Shown piece by piece: positions 15,891 through 25,109 of a stretch of DNA of 64,000 nucleotides. The notes beneath the pieces are model-generated. The model worked only from the letters and a program-made list of their open reading frames with translations. It was not told the DNA's origin and made no database searches. The translations under genes were made by a program, and so were the position numbers. The stretch spans positions 186,001 through 250,000 of the forward strand of contig NZ_BBJH01000003.1 of NCBI RefSeq assembly GCF_000739775.1. Reading direction: 5' to 3'. Within the stretch, counting starts at the first letter, position 1. Each line of letters starts with the position of its first letter. The stretch is from Paraburkholderia heleia NBRC 101817. Lineage in GTDB: Bacteria; Pseudomonadota; Gammaproteobacteria; Burkholderiales; Burkholderiaceae.

Positions 15891-17608
15891 GCCTCGCGGC
15901 CTGTATCGTCATTCCGATTTACAACCACAAGGACGCGATTGGCGGCACCGTGGCGAACCTGATCGTCCATGGCCTGCCGCTCATCGTCGTGGACGACGGC
16001 AGCGACGAAGCCACCCAGCAGGTGCTGGCGGACCTCGCGCGCCGCCACGCCGGCAAACTCACGCTGCGGCGCCTGCCCGTCAACGGCGGCAAGGGCGCGG
16101 CGGTGATGGCGGGGCTGCGCGCCGCGCGCGACGCCGGCTATACGCACGCGCTGCAGATCGACGCCGACGGCCAGCACGACGCTGCGGACGTCCCGCGCTT
16201 TCTCGCCGCCGCGCAGGCGAATCCGCGCGCGGTCGTGATCGGCCAGCCCGTGTACGACGAGAGCGTGCCGAAAGCGCGCCTCTACGGGCGCTATCTGACC
16301 CATGTGTGGGTGTGGATCGAGACGCTCTCGTTCACGATTCGCGATTCGATGTGCGGCTTCCGTCTCTATCCGCTCGACCTCGCGTGTGCGCTGATCGACA
16401 GCGTGAAGCTGCCCGGGCGCATGGACTTCGACATCGAGATTCTCGTGCGTCTGCACTGGCGGCGCGTGGTGTTCGTGTCGATTCCGACCGCCGTCACCTA
16501 CGCGGCCGACGGCGTCTCGCATTTCGACGTGCTGTGGGACAACGTGCGCATCAGCCGCAGTCATACGCGGCTCGTCGCGGGCATGTTCGCGCGTCTGCCG
16601 CTCCTGCTCGCGCACAAGGTCATGCCGCGGGTTCCGGCACGGAAGGCGGCTGCGGGCGAGGGCAACGACCCGTGGTGGCGCACGGCCGAACGCGGCAGCC
16701 GGCTCGGCATGGCGCTGCTCGCCTGGAGCTGCGGCCTGTTCGGGCGGCGCTTTACCGCGCTCTGGCTGCACCCGATCGTCGCCTACTTCCTGCTAACGGG
16801 CCGTCCCGCACGCGAAGCCTCGCGGCGCTATTTCGACCGGCTGCGGCAGTGTTCGCCGCAACGCGAGACGCCGCGCCCCGGCTGGCTCACGGCCTACCGC
16901 CATATGCTCTCGTTCGCCCAATCGGGCTTCGACAAGCTGGCCGCCTGGACGGGCCGTGTGGATCAGACCGACGTGGAGGTCGACGACCCACGCGCGTTCG
17001 ACGCGTTGATCGCGAGCGGCCGCGGCGCGCTCGTCATCGGCTCGCACCACGGCAACCTCGAAATGGCGCGGGCGCTGGCCGTGCGCGGTGCGCAAACGAA
17101 GGTGACGGCCATCGTCTACACGGAGCACGCGAAACGCTTCAACAGCGTGCTGGCTTGCGCCCATCACGACTTCGCGCAGCATCTCGTGCCGGTGACCGAC
17201 TTCGGCCCGCAAACGGCGTTGATGATGCAGGAGCGCATCGAGCGCGGCGAGCTGCTCGTCATCGTCGGCGACCGCACGCCCGCACGCGAAACCGGACGCA
17301 CCACCGAGGCGCAATTCCTTGGCGAGACGGCCGCGTTTGCCCAGGGTCCCTATGTATTGGCGCATGCGCTCGCGTGCCCCGTTTATCTGTTGTTCTGCCT
17401 GAAAGAGCGCGCGGGTTACCGGCTCTACTTCGAGCCGTTTGCCGAGCGCATCGATCTGCCGCGGCGTGGCCGCGCCGAGCATATTGCGGCATGGGCGCAG
17501 CGCTTCGCGGCGCGCCTCGAACACTATTGCCGCAAAGCGCCTTACCAATGGTTCAACTTCTACGATTTCTGGGCGCGCCCCAGTGGGGGAGCGGATGGCC
17601 GAAACTGA
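15887..17608 (+). CDS. Glycosyltransferase family 2 / LpxL-type acyltransferase fusion
   Basis: A 573-residue bifunctional protein. The N-terminal third is a GT-A glycosyltransferase (VIPIYNHKDAIGGTVANL, VVDDGSDE, QIDADGQHD as the metal-binding DxD region). From about residue 340 a lysophospholipid/lipid A-type acyltransferase follows, with GSHHGNLEMARAL (His-X4-Glu), VGDRTPARETGR and FFDFW-like ending YQWFNFYDFWARP. In aryl polyene loci this fusion is expected to build and acylate the glycolipid anchor. Start overlaps the ligase stop in ATGA and its end overlaps the ammonia-lyase start by 14 bases. Confidence 0.88.
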   Translation: MSLAACIVIPIYNHKDAIGGTVANLIVHGLPLIVVDDGSDEATQQVLADLARRHAGKLTLRRLPVNGGKGAAVMAGLRAARDAGYTHALQIDADGQHDAADVPRFLAAAQANPRAVVIGQPVYDESVPKARLYGRYLTHVWVWIETLSFTIRDSMCGFRLYPLDLACALIDSVKLPGRMDFDIEILVRLHWRRVVFVSIPTAVTYAADGVSHFDVLWDNVRISRSHTRLVAGMFARLPLLLAHKVMPRVPARKAAAGEGNDPWWRTAERGSRLGMALLAWSCGLFGRRFTALWLHPIVAYFLLTGRPAREASRRYFDRLRQCSPQRETPRPGWLTAYRHMLSFAQSGFDKLAAWTGRVDQTDVEVDDPRAFDALIASGRGALVIGSHHGNLEMARALAVRGAQTKVTAIVYTEHAKRFNSVLACAHHDFAQHLVPVTDFGPQTALMMQERIERGELLVIVGDRTPARETGRTTEAQFLGETAAFAQGPYVLAHALACPVYLLFCLKERAGYRLYFEPFAERIDLPRRGRAEHIAAWAQRFAARLEHYCRKAPYQWFNFYDFWARPSGGADGRN

Positions 17609-19172
17609 CCTGAAGGATGCCGAAGTGAAAGTGGATGCCGTGGTATTCGGCGGCCGCCATTTGACGATTGAGGACGTCGTGGCGGTGGCGCGAGGCGGTG
17701 CTGCCGTGCGGCTCAACGACGACCCGGCCTGGCGCGAACGCATCGCGCGCGGCGCGGAGTTTTTGCGTCGGCATCTCGCAGCCGGCGCGACCGTGTACGG
17801 CGTCAATACGGGCTACGGGGACGCGTGCGTCGTCGACGTGCCGATGGCGCTCGTCGAGGCCCTGCCGCTGCAGCTCACGCGCTATCACGGCTGCGGCATG
17901 GGCGAATATCTCGACGATGCCTCGGCGCTCGCGGTGATCGCGGCGCGGCTGAATTCGCTCGCGTTCGGACTTTCGGGCGTGCGCCCGGTGCTGCTCGAAC
18001 GCCTCGCCGATCTCGTCAATCATCGCGTCTTGCCGCGTATTCCCGCCGAAGGCTCGGTGGGCGCAAGCGGCGACCTCACGCCGCTTTCCTACGTCGCGGC
18101 GGCGCTGGTCGGCGAGCGCGCCGTGCAGTTTCGCGGCGCGCCGTGCGAGGCGCGCGACGCGTGGCTCGCGCTAGGTCGCGAGCCGCTCACGCTCGCGCCC
18201 AAGGAAGGCCTCGCGCTGATGAACGGGACGGCGGTCATGACGGGCCTCGCATGCCTCGCGTTCGCGCGCGCGACGCAGCTCGCGCGCCTCGCCGCACGAC
18301 TCACCGCGCTCGCAACGGTGGCACTCGACGGGCGCGCCGCGCATTTCGACGCGTTTATCTTCGAAGCCAAGCCGCATGCCGGGCAGGCCGAGGCGGCGGC
18401 CTGGATCCGCGCTGACCTGGCCGGCCGTCCGGACACGCCGGGTCACCGGCTGCAGGACCGCTATTCGATCCGCTGTGCGCCGCACGTGATCGGTGTCGCG
18501 AACGACGCGCTCGCGTGGATGCGCCGCGACATCGAGAACGAACTGAACAGCGCCAACGACAATCCGCTGATTGATCCCGACAGCGAGCGCGTGCTGCACG
18601 GCGGCAACTTCTACGGCGGCCATATCGCGTTCGCCATGGACGGACTCAAGACGGCCGTGGCGAATCTTGCCGATCTGATGGACCGTCAGCTCGCCTTGCT
18701 CGTCGACGACAAATTCAACAACGGCCTGCCGCGCAACCTCACGGGCGCGACGAGTGCTCGCGCTCCGATCAATCACGGTTTCAAGGCCGTGCAGATTTCG
18801 GCGTCGGCGTGGACGGCGGAAGCGCTCAAGCACACGATGCCCGCGAGCGTGTTCTCCCGCTCGACCGAGGCGCACAATCAGGACAAGGTGAGCATGGGCA
18901 CGATCGCCGTGCGCGACTGCCTGCGCGTGCTGCAGCTCACCGAGCAGGTCGCGGCCGCCCACGCGCTCGCCGCGGTGCAGGCCGCGCGCCTGCGGCTGCG
19001 CGGTAACGCGGCGACGGTAATTCCCGGGCCGCTTGCCGCGTTCATGGAGGACGTGGCCGCGACGTCGCCATTCGTGGACGAGGACCGCGCGCTCGAACAC
19101 GAACTGCGCGCCATGACGGAGCGCATCGCAACCGGCGACTTCGTCGGGCGTAGCGCGGAGGGCCGGCCATGA
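17595..19172 (+). CDS. Aromatic amino acid/histidine ammonia-lyase family enzyme
   Basis: A 525-residue member of the MIO-dependent lyase family, the usual HutH length. The MIO-forming Ala-Ser-Gly is at 157-159 in GSVGASGDLTPLSY. Catalytic-loop Tyr68 lies in VYGVNTGYGD, and later motifs NSANDNPLIDP and FYGGHIAFAMDGLKTAVANL are present. In aryl polyene loci it should supply a cinnamate or coumarate starter by deaminating Phe or Tyr. The selectivity pair (aligned to Ser-His of HutH and His-Leu of tyrosine lyases) reads Tyr97-His98 here, so substrate is uncertain. No other hut genes are nearby, arguing against a histidine-degrading role. Confidence 0.85.
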   Translation: MAETDLKDAEVKVDAVVFGGRHLTIEDVVAVARGGAAVRLNDDPAWRERIARGAEFLRRHLAAGATVYGVNTGYGDACVVDVPMALVEALPLQLTRYHGCGMGEYLDDASALAVIAARLNSLAFGLSGVRPVLLERLADLVNHRVLPRIPAEGSVGASGDLTPLSYVAAALVGERAVQFRGAPCEARDAWLALGREPLTLAPKEGLALMNGTAVMTGLACLAFARATQLARLAARLTALATVALDGRAAHFDAFIFEAKPHAGQAEAAAWIRADLAGRPDTPGHRLQDRYSIRCAPHVIGVANDALAWMRRDIENELNSANDNPLIDPDSERVLHGGNFYGGHIAFAMDGLKTAVANLADLMDRQLALLVDDKFNNGLPRNLTGATSARAPINHGFKAVQISASAWTAEALKHTMPASVFSRSTEAHNQDKVSMGTIAVRDCLRVLQLTEQVAAAHALAAVQAARLRLRGNAATVIPGPLAAFMEDVAATSPFVDEDRALEHELRAMTERIATGDFVGRSAEGRP

Positions 19173-19609
19173 GCGAATCACACAAGGCGGCGCCGGTATT
19201 GAGCGCGAGCGCGAACGTGGAAGTGCCGTTCCATGACGTGGATGCGATGAATGTCTGCTGGCACGGCCACTATCTGAAGTATTTCGAATTCGGCCGCGCG
19301 GCGCTGCTGCGCACGTTCGACTACGACTATCGCGAGATGCAGGCGTCGGGCTACGTGTGGCCCGTGGTCGAAGCGCATCTCAAGTATGTGCGGCCCGCCG
19401 TTTATGGGCAGCAGCTCGCGGTGTGCGCGCACCTCATCGAGTACGAAAATCGCCTGAAGATCGGCTACGAAATCTACGATCGCGAATCGCGCGCACGGCT
19501 CACGAAGGGCTACACGATCCAGGTCGCCGTGAACGCCGCCACGCAGGAACTGCAGTTCGTCTCGCCGCCTGTCGTGCTCGAAAAGCTGGAGCGTGCATGG
19601 GCGCGTTAA
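19169..19609 (+). CDS. Hotdog-fold acyl thioesterase of the aryl polyene cluster
   Basis: A 146-residue 4HBT-type thioesterase. The N-terminal signature PFHDVDAMNVCWHGHYLKYFEFGRAALL carries the catalytic Asp in the family position (xxDxMxxxxHxxY). It starts in an ATGA overlap with the lyase stop and overlaps the LolA-like gene by 13 bases. Such enzymes (ApeK type) probably release stalled acyl chains or edit the carrier proteins. Confidence 0.86.
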   Translation: MSESHKAAPVLSASANVEVPFHDVDAMNVCWHGHYLKYFEFGRAALLRTFDYDYREMQASGYVWPVVEAHLKYVRPAVYGQQLAVCAHLIEYENRLKIGYEIYDRESRARLTKGYTIQVAVNAATQELQFVSPPVVLEKLERAWAR

Positions 19610-20283
19610 ACCGATGCGCGGCGGTGGCCGCACTGATTGCGCTTCAGTCGCTGTGGCTTCCGGCGCGCGCCGCGGCGGCGCCTGGGAGCGTGAGCACGAG
19701 CGCGAACGCCGGCGACGCGGCACTCGTCTCGCAAATCGCGTCGCGTCTCGCGCGCGCAAATGGCGTGCGTGCGCATTTCACGCAAACGCAGACGCTTGCC
19801 GCGATGAAAGCGCCGCTCGTCAGCACAGGCTCGCTATTGTTCTTTCGCGAGCGCGGCGTGATCTGGCAGGTCGAAACGCCGTACAGGAAAACGTGGATCA
19901 TGCGCGACAGCGGCTTCACCGTGATCGATGCCGATGGTCAACCCGATCAGCGCGCCCGGAACGGCGGTGCGCGGGGCACGCGCGGCGCGGCCGAGATCGC
20001 GAAGATGATGCGCTCGATGCTTGGCGGTGACCTGAGCGGCCTGTACTCGCAATTCGACGTAGCGGCGCGCGGCACGCCTGCGCAATGGCAGATGCGCCTC
20101 GTGCCGCGCCAGCCGCAGCTCGCACAGGCGCTGCGCGGCATCGAGATGGAAGGCGGTGAGTTCCTGCACGGCTTGCGCATCACCTTCGCCAACGGCGACG
20201 TCACGCAGTACGACTTCAGCGGCAGCGCGCAGGTGTCCGAACTTGCGCCTGCCGACCAGAAGCTCTTCGGAACGCCCCAGTGA
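19597..20283 (+). CDS. LolA-like periplasmic carrier of the aryl polyene cluster
   Basis: A 228-residue exported protein with a signal peptide of about 26 residues (CAAVAALIALQSLWLPARAAA). The LolA-like beta fold follows: RANGVRAHFTQTQTLAAMKAPLVSTGSLLFFRERGVIWQVETPY. Standard LolA ferries lipoproteins; cluster-linked versions probably carry the polyene lipid across the periplasm from the MMPL exporter to the outer membrane. The start lies inside the thioesterase gene and the stop overlaps the exporter start. Confidence 0.85.
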   Translation: MGALNRCAAVAALIALQSLWLPARAAAAPGSVSTSANAGDAALVSQIASRLARANGVRAHFTQTQTLAAMKAPLVSTGSLLFFRERGVIWQVETPYRKTWIMRDSGFTVIDADGQPDQRARNGGARGTRGAAEIAKMMRSMLGGDLSGLYSQFDVAARGTPAQWQMRLVPRQPQLAQALRGIEMEGGEFLHGLRITFANGDVTQYDFSGSAQVSELAPADQKLFGTPQ

Positions 20284-22715
20284 GTTCCTCCGAGCTTCGT
20301 ACCGCAACCCGGCCGTGGCGGCAGTGGACGCTGCGCGCCGCGTGGCTGCTGCTGGCGCTCGCGGCGGCGCTCTATTGCGCCTGGCGCTTTGCGGGGCCGA
20401 CGCCCTTGCAGACGAACCTGCTCGCACTGCTGCCGCCAACCGAGGCCGACCCGGTGGCCGAAGAGGCCGTGGACCAGCTTGCGGGCGCGCTCGGCAACCG
20501 CGCCGTGCTGCTCGTGTCGAGCAGCGACGCCGCGCACGCGAAAGCGGCGGCGGCGCGACTGGGCGCGGTGCTGAGCGCGAGTCACGCGTTTGCCTCGGTG
20601 ACGGCGCAAGTCCCGCCGTTCGACCTCGGGCGCATTACGCGCTTCTACCTGCCGTACCGCTTTGGCTTGCTGACGGCACAAGACCGTGCGGTTGCTTCCG
20701 GTAGCACCGAAACGCTGCGCGGCGCGCTCGCCGAGCGCCTCTACGGGCTGCCGGACGCGGGTCTCGCAACGTCTCTGACCGACGACCCCTTTGGCTGGCT
20801 TCAGCACTGGCTCGCGGGGCTGCCGCTCGCGGCGTCGAATCTCACCGTCGAAGACGGTTTCCTCACTGCGCACCGCGGTCACACCACGAGCGTGCTCGTG
20901 ATCGGCACGCTGCCTGGATCGGCGTACGAATCCGATATTCAGCGGGGCGTGCTGCTTGCCGTCGCACACGGTGAGGCTGCGCTCAAAGCTTCTTGGCCCG
21001 ATGTGACCGTCGCGCGCACGGGCGCCGTGTTCTATGCCGAGTCCGCACGGCGCGCCTCCGAGCGCGACGTGCATGTGATCGGCATCGTTTCGGCGGTGGG
21101 CATCGCGCTGCTCATGCTCTGGATCTTCCGTTCGCCCCGGCTGATCCTGCTCGGCTTCGTTTCCACCGCGCTCGGCATCGTATGTGCGCTCGCGGCCACG
21201 ATGCTCGTATTCGGCAAGCTGCATCTGCTTACGCTCGTGTTCGGCGCGAGCCTGATCGGCGAAGCCGTCGATTACTCCATCCAGTACTTCGTCGTCTACC
21301 TGGGCGCACGGCACGGCTGGGATTCGCGGCGCGGCGCGCGGGAAGTGTTGCCCGCGCTCACGGTCGCGCTCGGCACGAGCCTGCTTGGCTACGCCATTCT
21401 GACGTTTGCGCCGTTTCCGGCGCTCAGGCAGATCGCGTGCTTCGCTATCGTCGGCATCTTCACTGCTTTCGCTTCCGTCGTCTGGCTGCTGCCGAGCCTC
21501 ATGACGCAGCCCGCGCGACGCAGCCCCCATACGCTCTTCGTGGTGGCCGCGGCCTCGCTTGCGAAATGGCAGGCGCTGATCGGCGGTCGTCGTGCATGGG
21601 GCGTCGCGCTGGCGCTCGTGGTCGCCGCCGTGCCGGGTTGGCTGCAACTGCGCAGCGACGACGACATTCATCTGCTGATCCAGCGGGATCCGGCGCTCGT
21701 CGTGCAGGAGCGTGCGGTGTCGAGCGCGGTGGGGGCCGACAACAGCGCGCAGTTCTTCGTCGTGCGCGGTGCGTCGCCGGAGGTCGTGCTCGAGCGCACC
21801 GAGGCGCTGTGCGCGCGGCTCGGCACGCTCACGGGCGCATCCGTGCTGAGCGGCTGGCAGTCGGTGACGTCGTTCGTGCCGTCCGAAGCGCGGCAGCGGG
21901 CCGATCGCGCGTTGCTCGGCGAGCAAGTGTTCGCCGATCCCGCCACCTTGCGTTCGCTGCTGGGCGCGGCGGGATTTCGTGACGAGGTGGCGCAAACGTG
22001 GCTCGATGCCTGGGCGCATTCGGGCGCTTCCGTGCTGCACGTGGACGACTGGCTTGCCGAACCCTGGTCGCAGCCGTTGCGCCATCTGTGGCTCGGACGT
22101 TCCGTGAGCACACCCGGTGCATTCGCGGCGATCGTGATTCCACAGGGCGTATCCGCTGCGAACGAGCCCACGCTATTCGACCTCGCGCACGCGTTGCCCG
22201 GCGTGAGCTTCGTCGACAAGGCGGCGAGCGTGTCGCGGCTCTTCGGCGTGTATCGGCAGGACGGCGCGATCTGGCTCGCGGGCGCGCTCACGCTCGTGCT
22301 CGCACTGCTGATGTTCCGCTATGGCTGGCGCGGGGCCATCGCGGTCGCGCTGCCGGTGTGGCTCGCCATCGGCGTCACGCTCGCCGCTTTCGGCTATGCG
22401 CACGTGCGCATCAACCTCTTTAACCTGCTGGCGCTGATGCTCGTGCTCGGCGTGGGTGCGAACTATGCCGTCTTTCTGCGCGAAGGCGCGATGCGCGCTT
22501 CCACCGATCGCGGTGCGGTATGGACGGGGGTGCTGCTATCCGCCGCGACCACGCTGCTCTCGTTCGGCATGCTCGGCATGAGTTCGATGCCCGCGCTCAA
22601 GAGCTTCGGCGCCACCCTTTCGCTCGGCATCATGGTGTCCGTCATGCTCGCGCCTATCGGGATTCCCTCGGGGACTCCCTCGGGCACGCCTACGAATCAA
22701 CGGAGAAAGGCCTGA
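20280..22715 (+). CDS. MMPL/RND-family exporter of the aryl polyene cluster
   Basis: An 811-residue inner-membrane protein. One N-terminal membrane segment (LRAAWLLLALAAALYCAW) precedes a large periplasmic loop (starting TPLQTNLLALLPP), then clusters of membrane segments (VIGIVSAVGIALLMLWIF, LLTLVFGASLIGEAVDYSIQYFVVYLGA). The pattern repeats in the second half (GAIAVALPVWLAIGVTLAAF, MLVLGVGANYAVFLREGAM). This two-fold RND layout fits a lipid exporter. GTG 20280 overlaps the LolA-like stop. The C-terminus has a short GTPSGTP repeat. It likely lifts the finished aryl polyene lipid from the inner membrane. Confidence 0.88.
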   Translation: MSSSELRTATRPWRQWTLRAAWLLLALAAALYCAWRFAGPTPLQTNLLALLPPTEADPVAEEAVDQLAGALGNRAVLLVSSSDAAHAKAAAARLGAVLSASHAFASVTAQVPPFDLGRITRFYLPYRFGLLTAQDRAVASGSTETLRGALAERLYGLPDAGLATSLTDDPFGWLQHWLAGLPLAASNLTVEDGFLTAHRGHTTSVLVIGTLPGSAYESDIQRGVLLAVAHGEAALKASWPDVTVARTGAVFYAESARRASERDVHVIGIVSAVGIALLMLWIFRSPRLILLGFVSTALGIVCALAATMLVFGKLHLLTLVFGASLIGEAVDYSIQYFVVYLGARHGWDSRRGAREVLPALTVALGTSLLGYAILTFAPFPALRQIACFAIVGIFTAFASVVWLLPSLMTQPARRSPHTLFVVAAASLAKWQALIGGRRAWGVALALVVAAVPGWLQLRSDDDIHLLIQRDPALVVQERAVSSAVGADNSAQFFVVRGASPEVVLERTEALCARLGTLTGASVLSGWQSVTSFVPSEARQRADRALLGEQVFADPATLRSLLGAAGFRDEVAQTWLDAWAHSGASVLHVDDWLAEPWSQPLRHLWLGRSVSTPGAFAAIVIPQGVSAANEPTLFDLAHALPGVSFVDKAASVSRLFGVYRQDGAIWLAGALTLVLALLMFRYGWRGAIAVALPVWLAIGVTLAAFGYAHVRINLFNLLALMLVLGVGANYAVFLREGAMRASTDRGAVWTGVLLSAATTLLSFGMLGMSSMPALKSFGATLSLGIMVSVMLAPIGIPSGTPSGTPTNQRRKA

Positions 22716-23893
22716 TGGCGCTCCCTGTCTATTTGCACGCGCTCGGCATGGTCAATGCGCTTGGCGACGACGTGCCGTCGATCGTCGGAGCGCTCGCGCG
22801 CGGCGAGGCGCCCGGCATGGGGCCGGTCGCGACACGCACCGGGACGGCGTTCGCGGGCAGCGTGAAGGCGCCGCTCGACCTTGCGCCCCCTGCCTCGCTC
22901 GCCCACTACGATTGCCGCAATAACCGGCTTCTGCTCGCCGCGCTGGCGCACATCCGCGCCGCCATCGAAGCCGCGCGCGAACGCTTTGGCGCGGGCCGGA
23001 TCGGCGTCGTGCTGGGCACGAGCACGTCGGGCATCGGCGCCGCGGAAATGACGTTCACGCAGCCTGTGCAGCACGACGCCGCTTCGACGTTCGACTACCG
23101 CCAGATGGAGATCGGCACGGCCGCGCCGTTCGCCGCTGCGGCGCTCGATCTGCGCGGCCCGGCGTACACCATTTCCACGGCATGCACGTCCAGCGCCAAG
23201 GCCATCGTCGCCGCGCGCCGTCTGCTGCGCGCGAACCTGTGCGATGCCGTCGTTGCAGGCGGCGTCGACTCGCTTTGCGAACTCACGCTGCAAGGATTCG
23301 CCTCGCTTGAATCGACGAGCCCCGTACGAACCAACCCGATGAGCGCGCAGCGTCGCGGCATCAACATCGGCGAAGCCGCGGCGGTGTTCCTGATGAGCCG
23401 CGAGGAAGGGCCAGTGATGCTCGCGGGGGCGGGCGAGTCGAGCGACGCCCACCATATTTCCGCACCCGACCCGGCGGGCGCGGGCGGCGAACTCGCATTG
23501 CGCGCGGCGCTTGGCGATGCGGGCATAGGTGCGTCGGCGATCGGCTACGTCAACCTGCACGCGACGGCCACCATCAAGAACGACCTGATGGAAGCGCATC
23601 TCATGGCGCGCGTGTTTCCCGACGGCGTGGCCGCGAGCGGCACGAAACCGCTCACGGGTCATGCGCTCGGCGCCGCGGGCGCGAGCGAACTGGGGCTGGC
23701 CTGGCTCACGCTCGCTCGCGACGATGTCGCGTTGCCGCGCCATCTGTGGGATGGAGAAGCGGACCCGGCCCTGCCATCGCTCGACCTGGTTCAAGACGTG
23801 CGGTATTTGCCGCGCAGCGGCGTGCGCCAATACGTGATGAGCAACTCATTCGCGTTTGGCGGCAGCAACGTTTCACTCATACTCGGACGATGA
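22715..23893 (+). CDS. Beta-ketoacyl-ACP synthase A of the aryl polyene cluster
   Basis: A 392-residue ketosynthase with an intact catalytic triad: Cys157 in STACTSSAK, His in YVNLHATATIKND, and His in TKPLTGHALGAAGASE. It starts at an ATG overlapping the exporter stop (TGATG), with GGAGAAAGG upstream. In aryl polyene systems one such ketosynthase (ApeO type) pairs with the chain-length factor to extend the aryl starter with malonyl units. Which of the three ketosynthases here partners the factor at 11505 cannot be read from sequence. Confidence 0.88.
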   Translation: MALPVYLHALGMVNALGDDVPSIVGALARGEAPGMGPVATRTGTAFAGSVKAPLDLAPPASLAHYDCRNNRLLLAALAHIRAAIEAARERFGAGRIGVVLGTSTSGIGAAEMTFTQPVQHDAASTFDYRQMEIGTAAPFAAAALDLRGPAYTISTACTSSAKAIVAARRLLRANLCDAVVAGGVDSLCELTLQGFASLESTSPVRTNPMSAQRRGINIGEAAAVFLMSREEGPVMLAGAGESSDAHHISAPDPAGAGGELALRAALGDAGIGASAIGYVNLHATATIKNDLMEAHLMARVFPDGVAASGTKPLTGHALGAAGASELGLAWLTLARDDVALPRHLWDGEADPALPSLDLVQDVRYLPRSGVRQYVMSNSFAFGGSNVSLILGR

Positions 23894-24387
23894 TCGAGGC
23901 CATGCATTCCGTTCCTTCATCATCGGCGGACGCGTTCCCGCCGATCGAGGCGATCATTCCGCATCGTGGCACGATGCTGCTGCTCGATTCGGTTGCCGCA
24001 TGCAGCGACGAATCGCTCACGGCGCTTGCCGGTGTGAACGCCGATGCATGGTATGCCGACGAGCAGGGCGCGATGCCCGCGTGGATCGGCATCGAGCTGA
24101 TGGCGCAGGCGATCGCGGCCCACGTAGGCCTGTTGTCGATGCGCGAAGGCAAACCCGCGCGCCCGGGCGTACTGCTCGGCACGCGCCGTTATCAGGCGGC
24201 GCAAGGCGCATTCGCAAGCGGCGCGCCGCTCAGCGTGACGGTCAACGAACTGCTGCGCAGCGAAGAAGGCCACGGCGCGTACGGCTGCACAATCAGTCAG
24301 GATGACAAACTATTGGCCGAGGCCACCGTGAAGGTATATCAACCGCGCGATTTTCAGACTTTCATCGAGGAGAATTCCAGATCATGA
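23890..24387 (+). CDS. 3-Hydroxyacyl-ACP dehydratase-like hotdog protein (ApeP type)
   Basis: A 165-residue hotdog protein with FPPIEAIIPHRGTMLLLDSV (PHR region), PAWIGIELMAQAIAAHVGL as the central helix, and RPGVLLGTRRYQ. This is the COG4706/FabZ-like dehydratase layout seen as ApeP in aryl polyene loci, where it works beside the ApeI-type domain in generating conjugated double bonds. The start overlaps the ketosynthase stop and the end overlaps the reductase start (ATGA). Confidence 0.85.
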   Translation: MIEAMHSVPSSSADAFPPIEAIIPHRGTMLLLDSVAACSDESLTALAGVNADAWYADEQGAMPAWIGIELMAQAIAAHVGLLSMREGKPARPGVLLGTRRYQAAQGAFASGAPLSVTVNELLRSEEGHGAYGCTISQDDKLLAEATVKVYQPRDFQTFIEENSRS

Positions 24388-25109
24388 GCCGGCGTGTTCT
24401 CGTCACCGGCGCGAGCCGCGGCATTGGTCGCGCGATCGCCTATCATCTCGCCGCGGACGGCTTTGCCGTAACCGTGCATTGCCGCACGGGCCGCAACGAC
24501 GCGGATGCCGTCAAGGCAGGCATCGTCGCACAGGGCGGCACGGCCAGCGTGCTGCAGTTCGACGTGCGCGAGCGCAGCGCATGCCGCACGGCGCTCGAAG
24601 AAGACGTGGCGGCGCACGGCGCCTACTACGGCATCGTCTGCTGCGCGGGCGTGACGCGCGACGCCGCGTTCCCGGCACTGACCGACGAAGACTGGGACAT
24701 CGTGCTCGAAACGGGCCTAGACGCGTTCTACAACGTCGTCCATCCGCTCGTCATGCCGATGGTGCGCGCGCGCAAGGGCGGCCGGATCGTGACGGTAGCC
24801 TCGGTGTCGGGCGTGACGGGCAATCGCGGGCAGGTCAATTACAGCGCCGCCAAGGCCGGGTTGATTGGCGCGACGAAAGCGCTCGCGGTGGAGTTGGCCA
24901 CGCGCAGCATCACCGTCAACAGCGTCGCGCCCGGGCTCGTCGATACGGGCATGCTCGACGACGTGCCGCTCGAGCACGCGCTCAAGGCCGTGCCGATGAA
25001 TCGCGTGGGGCAGCCCGCCGAAGTCGCGGCTGTGGTCGGCTTTCTGATGTCCGACGCGGCGTCCTATGTCACGCGTCAGGTCATTGGCGTCAACGGCGGG
25101 ATGGTCTGA
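24384..25109 (+). CDS. 3-Ketoacyl-ACP reductase (FabG/ApeQ type)
   Basis: A 241-residue short-chain dehydrogenase. The NADPH-binding motif is TGASRGIG (8-15). The catalytic residues are Ser140/142 and Tyr153-X3-Lys157 (YSAAK), and CCAGVTRD is the NAG-type strand. The C-terminal QVIGVNGGMV is typical of FabG. It reduces the beta-keto group made by the ketosynthases before dehydration. It overlaps both neighbours, indicating one translation-coupled operon. Confidence 0.92.
   Translation: MSRRVLVTGASRGIGRAIAYHLAADGFAVTVHCRTGRNDADAVKAGIVAQGGTASVLQFDVRERSACRTALEEDVAAHGAYYGIVCCAGVTRDAAFPALTDEDWDIVLETGLDAFYNVVHPLVMPMVRARKGGRIVTVASVSGVTGNRGQVNYSAAKAGLIGATKALAVELATRSITVNSVAPGLVDTGMLDDVPLEHALKAVPMNRVGQPAEVAAVVGFLMSDAASYVTRQVIGVNGGMV

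Noticed and set aside
19947..22085. 712-codon minus-strand frame under the LolA-like and MMPL genes
   Set aside because: Shadow of two well-supported genes; low-complexity Arg/His/Glu sequence and no family signature.
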